This document shows, piece by piece, positions 9,509 to 18,191 of a stretch of DNA of 32,882 nucleotides. Under the pieces are notes generated by a model. The model was given only the letters and a program-made list of their open reading frames with translations. It ran no database searches and was not told where the DNA came from. This DNA is from Siminovitchia fordii DSM 16014 = CIP 108821 (GTDB lineage: Bacteria; Bacillota; Bacilli; Bacillales; Bacillaceae_C): NCBI RefSeq assembly GCF_000374565.1, contig NZ_KB894687.1:1-32882 (forward strand). The letters run 5' to 3'. Both the position numbers and the translations under genes were made by a program. The first letter of the stretch is position 1, and every line of letters starts with the position of its first letter.

Positions 9509-9783
9509 GAAAATAATCGGAAAAATACCTACATTCTGGAGATATCGGCATGTCCCGGGAACGTAAATGAGATTTTTCTGTCTTAAGCCCCCATTTAGAG
9601 TGTATTGCCGAGTTAAGGTCATAGTTGTCTACTTAAAGTAAACACCTTTCAATTCAACCCCTATTTCGTGATAATACACATTTCCGAAGCCAGGTTTTTT
9701 TGTGCGAATCCCTTGCTGCTTCAGTCTTTTATCTTATTTTTATGGAGATTTTCCTATCAACAAAAAGAAAAAGATTCCACATT
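9509..9783. other. intergenic stretch between convergent units
   Basis: No gene is visible on either strand. It lies between the pbuX terminator and the 3' end of the minus-strand MerR gene. Confidence 0.4.
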
Positions 9784-10497
9784 TTAAGAATCATTTTCTT
9801 TTTTCTTTAGCAGCTCAATCAATTTGTATAAGAAATATGCTCCACGAAGCTGTTGTTCGATTTGATGGTCCATATATGCCAAGGAATCCATTGTAATTTT
9901 TCTTGCTTCAGAAATACTGTGCTGGTTGATTTTTTCCAAGACCTCTTTGACCGAATCAAGGAAATAGAGAGAGGGTTGGACGGTTCGAATAATTAATAAA
10001 CGGCGAATATCTTCACGGTCATATACACGATAACCACTCTCCGGATGTCTACCAGGTTTAATTAACCCTTCCTTTTCCCAATGCCTAAGTGTTGAAGCAG
10101 GAACCTCTATTTCCTTTTCCACTTCGCCAATCGTATACCACTTTTTATTTCTTCTATCCAAAAAACTTTGCATATTTTCAGGTTTTAAAATGTCCAATGC
10201 TTTTGTTGCTTGTTCTTTTCTATGAAATAAACTGGCTTGGACTCTATTTACTTCCCATAAGGCTTGGGTAAATTTATGCTCTTGAACCATTGGCATTATT
10301 TTTCGAACTGTTGCCATCCCAAAACCATGATACATCGCTCGTATACATTGGAAATATGCCTCGTGTTCTTCCGTATAAACTCGATAGCCATTTGATTTTC
10401 GTTTTGCTGGCGGAACGATACCCCATTCTTCATAATGACGTAATGCACTTGTGCCTACATCTAATTTTCTAGAAATATCTATTGGTCTTAGTTCCAT
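9784..10497 (-). CDS. MerR-family regulator with two MerR HTH domains
   Basis: A 237-residue DNA-binding protein carrying two complete MerR-type winged helices. The first is at about 1-70 (IDISRKLDVGTSALRHYEEW, then GYRVYTEEHEAYF). The second is at about 118-172 (WYTIGEVEKEIEVPASTLRH, then SGYRVYDREDIRRLL). Helical linkers follow each. Ordinary MerR proteins have one HTH per chain and bind as dimers, so this chain may bind its operator as a pseudo-dimer or contact four half-sites. No metal-binding Cys cluster is present, so a drug or stress ligand is more likely. It is divergent, across about 170 bp, from the UvrA-like ATPase and is probably its regulator (inference from arrangement). Confidence 0.88.
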   Translation of the reverse strand: MELRPIDISRKLDVGTSALRHYEEWGIVPPAKRKSNGYRVYTEEHEAYFQCIRAMYHGFGMATVRKIMPMVQEHKFTQALWEVNRVQASLFHRKEQATKALDILKPENMQSFLDRRNKKWYTIGEVEKEIEVPASTLRHWEKEGLIKPGRHPESGYRVYDREDIRRLLIIRTVQPSLYFLDSVKEVLEKINQHSISEARKITMDSLAYMDHQIEQQLRGAYFLYKLIELLKKKENDS

Positions 10498-10666
10498 GTG
10501 AACCTCCAGGAATCGTATTTGTGCTAAAGATTAAATTAAAACATTAAAGCTCCATGACGGGATCGTTTATTTAAAACTCAGCCATAATAGTAACATAATG
10601 CATAAAACCTTGCACTTGCATAAATGTTGTATGCTTGATTTAGAAGTCGAAAAGGAGGCGTTAAAT
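10498..10666. promoter_or_regulatory. divergent promoter region MerR2 / UvrA-like
   Basis: The AT-rich 169-bp gap must hold both promoters. TGCATAAA occurs twice (10599-10606 and 10619-10626), 20 bp apart, in front of the UvrA-like gene; these repeats are candidate regulator sites. No -35/-10 pair could be assigned with confidence. Confidence 0.3.
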
Positions 10667-13123
10667 TTGAACGATGCCATTCATGTAAAAGGTGCTAGAG
10701 AAAACAACCTAAAAAATCTGACGGTAACTATACCCAAGAATAAATTGGTTGTGTTGACAGGTCCATCAGGTTCGGGAAAGTCCACACTCGCAATGGATAC
10801 ACTATTTAAGGAATGTCAAAGACAGTATTTAGAATCTATGGGGTTACAAGGGATAAATAAGCCAAAGGTTGATTCAATGAGTGGACTTTCACCGGCCATT
10901 AGTATCAACCAACAAAATACAAATAGAAATCCACGTTCAACTGTAGGAACGGTAACAGATATGTACACAAGTTTACGGATGATTTTTGAAAAACTTGGTC
11001 AGAGACATTGTCCCGTTTGTCATTATGAAATTGCTCCACCATTCAATTCTGAGGATATTGAAAAAGAAGAAGGTAGTTTTAAAGAATACATTTTCTGCCC
11101 CAACTGTCATGATCGTATGGAAAAATTAACACGGACCCACTTTTCTTATAACAAGACAGAAGGAGCTTGTCCTACTTGTAAAGGGCTTGGAGAGACTGTA
11201 GACATACATCAGGAATCTGTCTTTCACCAACAACTTTCTATTGAAAAAGGAGCAGTTGATTTATGGAAAGGCCGTTATGCTGAATGGCAGATAGCTATTG
11301 TAAAAGCTGCAATGTCTTATTATGGTGTACCACTTGAAGAAGAACTTCCTTTGCAAGAATACAGTCCAGAACAAAAAGCAATTCTATATTACGGTGTTGA
11401 GAGCGAAGAAGTGAAGGAGTACTTTCCTGATAGGAAGCCTCCCAAAACTGTTGAAAAAGGTAAATTTGAAGGTGTTTTAACTGGAATGTGGAGAAGGTTT
11501 ACAGAAAAATCCGGTTCTTCCAACGAGGCAGAAGAGTATTTTTATTCACAAATTTGTCCTGATTGCCAAGGGGAGAGATTAAATGAAATAAGTAGAAGTG
11601 TAACAGTAGAGAATATGACAATTCCAATGTTAGTCAGCCATTCTCTGGAAGAAATGTTCAACTGGACGCTGCATCTTGAGAAAACATTAGATAAAGAAAG
11701 TTATATTCTCGTTGAAGACTTTATACAAGATATGAAAACGAAACTTAACAGAATTATAAAAATTGGGCTAGGATATTTGACATTGGATCGTCAAGTAATC
11801 ACTCTGTCAGGAGGAGAAGCCCAAAGGTTAAAATTGTCCGCCCTTCTGGATTCAGCATTGACAGGTGTCCTTTATATCATGGATGAACCGACTGTCGGAC
11901 TGCACCCTAAGGATACCTTGGGTCTAGTTAGTGTATTAAAAAGGCTAAGAGATTTAGGAAATACTGTTTTACTTATTGAGCATGATGTAGATGTGATGAA
12001 AGAAGCAGATTACATTATTGATATTGGACCAGGAGCGGGTAAACAAGGTGGAACAGTAGTTGGTCAAGGTACCCTGCAAGAGTTGATCAATATAGATAGA
12101 TCTGTGACAGGAAAATATTTACGTGAAGAAGGAGTTTTAAAGAAAACATATCGGGATGGAACTGGTGAAGGTATAACTGTACATCGTGCAGAAGTACATA
12201 ATTTAAAGGATGTAACGGTAACTTTCCCAATTGGTTGTCTCACAGCTGTGACAGGTGTGTCTGGTTCAGGGAAATCGTCACTCGTTTTTGATGTTTTAGC
12301 AAAAGGCGATGACAAAATACATGAAGGCTTTGATAAGGTAACAGGACTTGACCATTTTGACCAGATGATCATAGTTGGTCAATCCCCACTTAGCAGGATG
12401 AAACGATCTAATATAGCAACATATATTGATGTGTTTACACATATTCGAAGTATTTTTGCTAAGGATGAATCTGCGAAAGAAAAAGGGTTCACAGCAAAGC
12501 ACTTTTCCTTTAATACAGTAGGTGGGCGTTGTGAAAACTGCCAAGGGCTGGGATATGTAACTACAAATATGCTTTTCTTTCCAGAGATGGAGGTGGTTTG
12601 TCCCGCTTGTCATGGCAAGCGATTTCAGCAAAAAGTACTATCCGTAAAATATAACGGGCTTTCCATTAATGATATACTTGAAAGTTCTATTTTAGAATGT
12701 TTAAGTATTTTTAAAGAAGAGAAAAAAGTGAGAGGAGTTCTCGAATTACTTGTTGAGATAGGTTTGGGTTATTTAAAAATGGGGCAATCATTAACGACCC
12801 TATCAGGTGGCGAAGGGCAACGGCTAAAACTAGCAAAAGAACTAATAAAGCAAGGAAATAAAAGGTCATTATATTTATTGGACGAACCAACAACTGGATT
12901 ACACCCAAATGATGTCACTCAATTATTAAAACTCTTGGACCGTCTTGTAGATGCAGGTAATACGGTTATTTTGGTTGAGCATAATAGCCAAATAATTAAA
13001 GGAGCTGACTGGATTGTTGATTTGGGGCCAGAAGGAGGAGATAAAGGTGGTCAAATTATTGCTGAAGGAACACCGGATAAAATTGTCAAAAATCCAAAAT
13101 CCTATACAGGTAAGTATTTGTAA
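10667..13123 (+). CDS. UvrA-like ABC ATPase (UvrA2 / drug-resistance type)
   Basis: An 818-residue cytoplasmic protein with two ABC ATPase modules of the UvrA type. Walker A GPSGSGKST (32-40) is followed by zinc-binding pairs CPVC (115-118), CPNC (144-147) and CPTC (168-171), signature LSGGEAQRLKL (about 380) and Walker B YIMDEPTVGLHP. The second module has GVSGSGKSS (about 530), CENCQGLG and CPACHGKRF, LSGGEGQRLKL and LLDEPTTGLHP. Housekeeping UvrA is about 940-960 residues, so this is the shorter class that lacks much of the UvrB-interaction insertion. Such paralogues (UvrA2, DrrC) are linked to tolerance of DNA-binding drugs. The TTG start is fixed by AAGGAGG (10652-10658), 8 nt upstream; the in-frame ATG at 10598 has none. 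It is divergent from the two-HTH MerR regulator. Confidence 0.9.
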   Translation: MNDAIHVKGARENNLKNLTVTIPKNKLVVLTGPSGSGKSTLAMDTLFKECQRQYLESMGLQGINKPKVDSMSGLSPAISINQQNTNRNPRSTVGTVTDMYTSLRMIFEKLGQRHCPVCHYEIAPPFNSEDIEKEEGSFKEYIFCPNCHDRMEKLTRTHFSYNKTEGACPTCKGLGETVDIHQESVFHQQLSIEKGAVDLWKGRYAEWQIAIVKAAMSYYGVPLEEELPLQEYSPEQKAILYYGVESEEVKEYFPDRKPPKTVEKGKFEGVLTGMWRRFTEKSGSSNEAEEYFYSQICPDCQGERLNEISRSVTVENMTIPMLVSHSLEEMFNWTLHLEKTLDKESYILVEDFIQDMKTKLNRIIKIGLGYLTLDRQVITLSGGEAQRLKLSALLDSALTGVLYIMDEPTVGLHPKDTLGLVSVLKRLRDLGNTVLLIEHDVDVMKEADYIIDIGPGAGKQGGTVVGQGTLQELINIDRSVTGKYLREEGVLKKTYRDGTGEGITVHRAEVHNLKDVTVTFPIGCLTAVTGVSGSGKSSLVFDVLAKGDDKIHEGFDKVTGLDHFDQMIIVGQSPLSRMKRSNIATYIDVFTHIRSIFAKDESAKEKGFTAKHFSFNTVGGRCENCQGLGYVTTNMLFFPEMEVVCPACHGKRFQQKVLSVKYNGLSINDILESSILECLSIFKEEKKVRGVLELLVEIGLGYLKMGQSLTTLSGGEGQRLKLAKELIKQGNKRSLYLLDEPTTGLHPNDVTQLLKLLDRLVDAGNTVILVEHNSQIIKGADWIVDLGPEGGDKGGQIIAEGTPDKIVKNPKSYTGKYL

Positions 13124-13162
13124 GATTTAAAAAATGTAAGAGATGGAAAGGATTTGGATAGC

Positions 13163-13249
13163 CTAGCCTGTTTTGCAAAATGAATAATGGTCATATAATT
13201 TCATTAGGGGAGAGTGAGAATTAGTTGATTGGAACTCTAAATGTTCCAA
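13163..13249 (-). CDS. possible 28-residue peptide with a perfect Shine-Dalgarno
   Basis: On the minus strand AGGAGGTG (13264-13257) is followed 7 nt later by a TTG start and 28 codons: LEHLEFQSTNSHSP, then LMKLYDHYSFCKTG and TAG. The ribosome binding site is the best in this stretch. An 8-bp perfect inverted repeat, ATTGGAAC/GTTCCAAT (13228-13235/13243-13250), covers the start codon and could sequester it. The peptide has no known family. It may be a leader peptide or the remains of a longer gene; the antisense position relative to the ABC-F leader region is notable. Confidence 0.3.
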   Translation of the reverse strand: MEHLEFQSTNSHSPLMKLYDHYSFCKTG

Positions 13250-13284
13250 TTAAATTCACCTCCTCATATAGGTCATCTAATGTC

Positions 13285-13311
13285 TTGAAAAACAATTCTA
13301 AAAATTATACT
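13285..13311 (+). promoter_or_regulatory. promoter of the leader peptide / ABC-F unit
   Basis: TTGAAA (13285-13290) is followed by TATACT (13306-13311, 15-bp spacer) or TACTAT (13308-13313, 17-bp spacer). Transcription would begin near 13320, giving a leader of about 300 nt before the ABC-F gene. Confidence 0.6.
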
Positions 13312-13348
13312 ATATAGATAGATTACTATAGATCGGAGGTGGGAAGAG

Positions 13349-13486
13349 ATGTTGAATCTAGCTGTTTTAGTGCACGGCTTTTGGACTGAATTTTTGTTAT
13401 TTAACCGTGCAAAATTTGCCGCTTTAGTTGTTAACGGGATACGTATGCCCTTTTTTAACAATTTAATAGCGGATTTAAAACAGTGA
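13349..13486 (+). CDS. 45-residue leader peptide ahead of the ABC-F gene
   Basis: GGAGGTGGG (13335-13343) is an excellent ribosome binding site for ATG 13349. The peptide begins MLNLAVLVHGFWTEFLLF, continues NRAKFAALVVNGIRMPFF and ends NNLIADLKQ. TGCACGG (13371-13377) and CCGTGCA, about 30 nt later inside this frame, can pair, so translation changes RNA folding. Two terminators follow before the ABC-F gene. Resistance ABC-F genes such as vmlR, vga and msr are controlled by ribosome stalling on a leader ORF, so I read this as a sensor peptide; its exact sequence is not one I recognise. The minus frame over it is a shadow. Confidence 0.65.
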   Translation: MLNLAVLVHGFWTEFLLFNRAKFAALVVNGIRMPFFNNLIADLKQ

Positions 13487-13523
13487 AAACATCTCTAAAC
13501 CCATCATTATATAAACTTGGTTT

Positions 13524-13552
13524 AAGGGGAGCTTTTCATGCTCTTCTTTTTT
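13524..13552 (+). terminator. attenuator terminator 1 before the ABC-F gene
   Basis: AAGGGGAGC (13524-13532) pairs with GCTCTTCTT (13540-13548; two G-T pairs) around a 7-nt loop, running into a T run to 13552. It lies 38 nt after the leader-peptide stop. Confidence 0.75.
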
Positions 13553-13574
13553 GTGCCATTCAATTTTTATTGAA

Positions 13575-13608
13575 GTCATGGGAAAGTATGTTTCCTATGG
13601 CTTTTTTT
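13575..13608 (+). terminator. attenuator terminator 2 before the ABC-F gene
   Basis: The 11-bp stem 13575-13585/13591-13601 (GTCATGGGAAA with TTTCCTATGGC, G-T pairs allowed) has a 5-nt loop and seven Ts at 13602-13608. It ends a few bases before the ABC-F ribosome binding site (AAGGAGG, 13612-13618), so it must be bypassed for expression. Confidence 0.8.
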
Positions 13609-13627
13609 GTTTAAGGAGGCTGTGATC

Positions 13628-15256
13628 ATGATTGCATGCAGGGTTCGACAAGTTACGAAGATGTATGGAGGTAACACTATATTTAAAAATATATCGTTTG
13701 AAATTAAAGATGGAGATCGAGTTGGTTTAGTTGGCCGAAATGGAAGTGGAAAGACTACGCTATTAAAATTATTAGCTGGAGAAGAACCATCCGATTCCGG
13801 TCAAGTTCATTGGAAAAAAGGGTCTCAAATTGGATACGTGAAACAAATTACAGACTTCCATAATCAATCAACTACTAAAGAAATCTTAAAAAGTGCTTTT
13901 TTAGAATTATTACGTATAGAAGAAAAGATGAAAAATCTGGAAACACAAATGAGTGAAGGAATAAATGACCAAAATATGCAAAAACATATGAATGAATATG
14001 GGCGTTTACAAGATCTTTTTTTATCAGAAGGCGGATATGAAATAGAAGCAACTATCAAGAAGGTTGTTAATGGTTTGAATATGAAAGGATTGTTAAATAA
14101 ACCATTCTCTAATCTTAGCGGTGGGGAAAAATCTAAAGTAGGTCTTGCTTATATGCTCCTTAAAAATCCAGACTTTTTATTATTGGATGAACCAACGAAT
14201 CATTTGGATTTAGCGTCAATGGGATGGTTAGGAAACTTTCTACAAAATTATCATGGTACAGTCGTCATGGTATCTCATGATCGTTACTTTCTAGATGAAA
14301 TGGTGAACAAAATTTTAGACTTAGACGAAGGAGAGATTCAGTGTTTTGAAACAAATTACTCGGATTATGTGAAAGTAAAAGAAGAACAACTTCTTAGAGA
14401 GTTTCACGCTTATAAAGAGCAGCAAAAGAAAATAAAGAAAATGAAAGAAGCGATTAAACAGTTAAGGGACTGGGCAAACAGGGCGAATCCACCTAGTGAA
14501 GGTCTTTATAAATGAGCAAGGAATATGGAAAGAGCGCTTGAAAGAATGGAAAAGTTGAATCGTCCCACACTTCATAGAAAGAAAATGAAACTAGAAATGG
14601 AGTCATCTAATCGAAGTGGTAAAGATGTTGTTGTTCTGAAAGATGTGTCCAAAGGTTTTGGGGACCTACAGCTTTTCGAGCGAGTGAATATGCATATTAC
14701 CTATCAACAAAGAGTTGCAATCGTTGGTGAAAATGGAACTGGAAAATCAACATTAATCAAACTGATTCTTCAGCAATTGAACCCCGATGAGGGGGAAATT
14801 AGAATGGGTAGCAATGTCAAAGTCGGCTATTTATCTCAGCATGTTTTTTCTGATATGAAGGATAAGACTATTATTGACGCATTCCGAGATGAGGTGAAAT
14901 TGACAGAGGGGCAAGCAAGGCACATTCTATCGAGATTTTTATTTTATGGATATACAGTATTTAAAAAGGTATCACAACTGAGTGGCGGGGAAAAAATGCG
15001 ACTTCGACTAGCTCAACTTATGTATCAAGATACTAATTTACTTATTTTAGATGAGCCCACAAATCATCTGGACATTGAATCGCTGGAAGTATTGGAAGAT
15101 GCACTTGAAAATTATAATGGTACAATCCTGGCTGTTTCCCATGATCGGTACTTTCTTAATAAGTTGTTTGAAAAAATTTATTGGATTAAATCTAAAAACG
15201 TATACTGTTTTGAAGGAAACTTCAATTGGGCTAAAGAGAGAATGGTTATTGACTGA
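13628..15256 (+). pseudogene. ABC-F ribosome-protection-type ATPase split by an in-frame TGA
   Basis: Two ABC domains in one frame, no membrane segments, as in ABC-F proteins that enter the ribosomal E site and dislodge antibiotics. Domain 1: Walker A GRNGSGKTT (about 37), signature LSGGEKSKV, Walker B LLLDEPTNHLDL, then VSHDRYFLDE. A charged helical linker follows. Domain 2: GENGTGKST (about 368), LSGGEKMRLRL, LLILDEPTNHLD, VSHDRYFLNK. TGA at 14513-14515 (codon 296, in the linker: EGLYK stop ARNMERALERM) interrupts it, but the frame is the same on both sides, so a single base change (from CGA or AGA) would explain it. An AAGGA sits just before an in-frame ATG at 14525, too close for a good restart. 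Full length would be 542 codons, normal for the family. ATG 13628 follows AAGGAGG by 9 nt. Confidence 0.85.
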
Positions 15257-15585
15257 CATATCGCTAATACTAACCCCGTCCTTGATTCTCAGAATAAAGG
15301 GCGGGAATATGATTGAAGACAAACATGTCAATAAAAAATAGTGACCGAAAGAATGCAGGTTAGTGTTAATATTACAGGTAAGAAAAAATGGTTCATATTG
15401 ACGTGCAATGGAATTGATTAAAGACTTTTCAGGATAGAAAAGAGCATATGTTTAGGATTAGGGTTAAAACTTGAGTTTTCTGGGCTGTTTGGCTTTTGAA
15501 TACTGTATATGATTTGCGATTCAAAGTTATCCGAAGGAAATGTTCGCTTTCCTAAAATAAAGCAAATAGAGGGGGAATATGATAT
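15257..15585. other. intergenic stretch after the ABC-F gene
   Basis: CCCGTCC/GGGCGGG near 15272-15305 can form a 7-bp hairpin with a long loop and no T run, a weak end for the ABC-F transcript. No gene is visible. TTTGAAT/ATTCAAA arms about 20 nt apart lie before the next gene (near 15495-15528). Confidence 0.35.
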
Positions 15586-15945
15586 ATGGCATTGATTCAA
15601 TTAAAAATAAGTAAAAATGAGAAAATGCCAAAGTATATTTCACTCATAAGAAAATTTGATTCAACCATTCCTATGAGTGAAATTAAAAGAAATATAGAAA
15701 ATAACATGTATGTTGTAAGTTTCGATTTGCACTCCTATGATGTTTTAGACGATATACGGGGAATTGATCGGAAAATGATATTCAGACAGCTTATATCGGA
15801 TTTGATGCAAGAAGGCGCAGACGTTCATATCTATGATAATGGAAATTTATGGACATTGGAGCATTTGGACAATTGGTTAGCCACCATTCGAGAAATAGAA
15901 AAAGAAGTAGAATGGGAGATAGATATGGCGGCAAAGGAAGAATAA
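15586..15945 (+). CDS. uncharacterised 119-residue protein
   Basis: A soluble, acidic, helix-rich protein (start MALIQLKISKNEKMPKY; middle EIKRNIENNMYVVSFDLHSY and DVLDDIRGIDRKMIFRQLI; end EIEKEVEWEIDMAAKEE). No signal peptide, membrane segment or catalytic motif is visible. AGAGGGGG at about 15568-15575 lies 10 nt before the ATG. Size and composition would suit a small immunity-type or regulatory protein, but there is no toxin gene beside it and I do not assign a family. Isolated gene between hairpins. Confidence 0.65.
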   Translation: MALIQLKISKNEKMPKYISLIRKFDSTIPMSEIKRNIENNMYVVSFDLHSYDVLDDIRGIDRKMIFRQLISDLMQEGADVHIYDNGNLWTLEHLDNWLATIREIEKEVEWEIDMAAKEE

Positions 15946-16352
15946 ATTTCCAATTTAATCTAATAAAAAATATTAGTTAGGTAGTAGCTGTACAATTTGG
16001 TGCTTTTTTTCTATTTTTTCAAAGGGTGTACATGAAAATAGACAGTTAACCTAGAAATAGAACGGGAATGAATTTGTTGAAACTTGATTCATTCCACCTA
16101 TTAATGTTGGAAGCGAATCGTCTTAAGTACATTGCCTTTACAGACTAATCTATTTGAGCGCGGGAATTAGAGATAACACTTATGGAAGAGGAAATCAACG
16201 TACTTTCAATTTACTGGTTCTAATCAATCGAAGACTTGTTTTTTAGGAAACGCCTAAAAAACGATCTCGGTCACCGTGCCTACTTAATTTCCCCTAATTA
16301 TTTATGGTAATATGGAATCAGTTCAATACGGATACATCTTTTGGAGGAAATT
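15946..16352. other. intergenic stretch with two hairpins
   Basis: GGAATGAAT (about 16066) and ATTCATTCC (about 16088) form a 9-bp inverted repeat, and GTTTTTTAGG/CCTAAAAAAC (16238-16247/16253-16262) a perfect 10-bp hairpin with a 5-nt loop. No gene is visible. Confidence 0.45.
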
Positions 16353-17201
16353 ATGAAAAAAGTCGCCGTAATACAGGATTTGTCATCTTTTGGTAAATGT
16401 TCATTAACAGCTGCCATTCCAGTTCTTTCGGTCATGGGCGTGCAGGCCTGTCCTTTACCAACAGCCATTTTGTCTGCACAAACTGATTATCCAAGTTTTT
16501 TCTATGAAGATTTAACATCTAAAATGCACTATTTCGAAGAAGAGTGGAGCAAGCTTAATGTAACATTTGACGGAATCTATACCGGTTTCGTTACCGGGAG
16601 AGAGCAAATAGATAATATTTTTCGCTTTTTAGAAACATTTTATAAAAAAGACACGCTTTTACTTGTTGATCCCATAATGGGAGATAGGGGCGAAGCCTAT
16701 AAGCTTTTTACAGATGAGATGCTGGTACGAATGAAAGAGCTTGTAAAGTGTGCGGATGTAATTACCCCAAATGTTACGGAGTGCTGTCTGTTAACAGGGT
16801 TATCCTATGAAAAACTGCATAAATATACAAATGAAAAGGACTTTCTGAAAGCACTAGAAGAAGTCGGTACTATTATGCAACAAGAAACAGGTGCTCAGGT
16901 AATTATTACTGGTGTGAATCCACCTTCAGCAGATATAGACAACCAGTTAATTGGAAATATGTATTTGACTGGAGATGGAACCTTTTATAGAGCTATGCCT
17001 TATAATGGTAAAAGTTATTCCGGTACTGGTGACTTATTTGCATCTGTGATCATGGGAAGCATGATGCGTGGAGAGGATCTTAAAAAGTCGATCCAACTTG
17101 CGGAAGAGTTTTTGTCAGCAGCAATCAAAGATACTTATTTGGAGGAAACTCCAGAAGTGGAAGGAATTAACTTCGAAAAATATTTAAGAATGTTATTATA
17201 G
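16353..17201 (+). CDS. pdxK: pyridoxine/pyridoxamine kinase
   Basis: A 282-residue cytoplasmic ribokinase-fold kinase that phosphorylates pyridoxal, pyridoxine or pyridoxamine in vitamin B6 salvage. It begins MKKVAVIQDLSSFGKCSLTA, continues VMGVQACPLPTAILSAQTD as in PdxK/PdxY proteins, and has VDPIMGDRGEAY, ITPNVTECCLLTG and the anion-hole/base motif GKSYSGTGDLFASV with the catalytic Asp. The length is normal. ATG 16353 is chosen because GGAGG (16343-16347) lies just upstream; the TTG at 16341 is inside that site. Single-gene unit with its own strong terminator. Confidence 0.92.
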   Translation: MKKVAVIQDLSSFGKCSLTAAIPVLSVMGVQACPLPTAILSAQTDYPSFFYEDLTSKMHYFEEEWSKLNVTFDGIYTGFVTGREQIDNIFRFLETFYKKDTLLLVDPIMGDRGEAYKLFTDEMLVRMKELVKCADVITPNVTECCLLTGLSYEKLHKYTNEKDFLKALEEVGTIMQQETGAQVIITGVNPPSADIDNQLIGNMYLTGDGTFYRAMPYNGKSYSGTGDLFASVIMGSMMRGEDLKKSIQLAEEFLSAAIKDTYLEETPEVEGINFEKYLRMLL

Positions 17202-17268
17202 AATGTAAATGATAAAAGGTTGAATTTTAGTAACCGAGCATTTGTTGAGTCCTAACAGCATCCATCTG

Positions 17269-17320
17269 AGACCCTTTAATCGTGAAATACGCTTTTACGG
17301 TTAAGGGGTCTTTTGGTTTT
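17269..17320 (+). terminator. long terminator of the pdxK gene
   Basis: A stem of about 19 bp (G-T pairs allowed) joins AGACCCTTTAATCGTGAAA (17269-17287) and the segment ending GGTTAAGGGGTCT at 17311, with a loop of a few nt, followed by TTTTGGTTTT. Confidence 0.85.
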
Positions 17321-17498
17321 GGCACATTGTCTTACTCCCGGTGTTCTATTCTTTTCCTCATTGACCAGAATAAAGGTGAAAGGACCATATTAAATTGAAC
17401 TTTATATATGAGTTTCGAATGTATTTCTGTTTATAATTAAAGTTATCAAATGAGTCAATTCTTGCAAACAATTTTCTAAAATGGGGGTGGGACATGAA

Positions 17499-18191
17499 AT
17501 GGTTGAAGAAATAAAGATTTTAGTAGTTGAAGATGATAACGATATCAACAAATTATTATGTAACATAATAAAAAAGAGTGGGTATATTTCTCAGCCTGCC
17601 TATTCCGGTACAGAAGCAATGCTCTATTTGGAAAAGAAGGATTGGGATATGGTGCTGCTAGATCTTATGCTTCCGGGGATGTCCGGGGATGAACTTCTTA
17701 CAAAGATTGCTGAACAAAGTAACATTCCGCTCATTATAATTTCAGCAAAGTTGGATCAACAAACTAAAATAGGAATGTTAAGAAGCGGTGCAGATGATTA
17801 TATTACAAAGCCGTTTGATATTGAAGAAGTTTCTGCTAGGATTGACTCTCATTTGAGAAGATACAAACGGATTAATAAACTGCCAAATGCAAAAAGGCTT
17901 GTACATAGGAGCATTGAAGTTGATCAAGATGCTAAAACAATATTTGTACAAGGGAACGAACTAAATTTCACTGCACGTGAATATGAGATATTCGTTCTTT
18001 TCATGTCATCACCGAAGAAGGTTTTTACTAAGAAAAATTTGTTTGAAAGTGTATGGAAAGAGGAGTATTACGGAGATGATAATACAATTAATGTACATAT
18101 TAGCAATATAAGAAGCAAGTTGGCATCTGTTACACCGGATGAGGAATATATCGAGACCGTTTGGGGAATGGGATACCGACTTAAAACTTAA
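17499..18191 (+). CDS. OmpR-family response regulator
   Basis: A 230-residue two-component regulator. The receiver domain (5-115) has the acidic pair E11/D12, phospho-acceptor D55 in LLDLMLPG, and K104 in ITKPFD. The winged helix (135-230) has LNFTAREYEIFVLF, the recognition part DDNTINVHISNIRSKL and the terminal wing ETVWGMGYRL. ATG 17499 is chosen, since GGGGGTGGG (17483-17491) precedes it; the ATG at 17481 would place that site inside the gene. It heads a unit with an ABC transporter and the cognate kinase at the end. Such units answer antimicrobial peptides acting on the cell envelope. Four TTAAG-type boxes directly after its stop are its likely target. Confidence 0.92.
   Translation: MVEEIKILVVEDDNDINKLLCNIIKKSGYISQPAYSGTEAMLYLEKKDWDMVLLDLMLPGMSGDELLTKIAEQSNIPLIIISAKLDQQTKIGMLRSGADDYITKPFDIEEVSARIDSHLRRYKRINKLPNAKRLVHRSIEVDQDAKTIFVQGNELNFTAREYEIFVLFMSSPKKVFTKKNLFESVWKEEYYGDDNTINVHISNIRSKLASVTPDEEYIETVWGMGYRLKT

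Noticed and set aside
13273-13461. 62-codon minus frame
   Set aside because: Shadow of the leader peptide and its promoter; no ribosome binding site.
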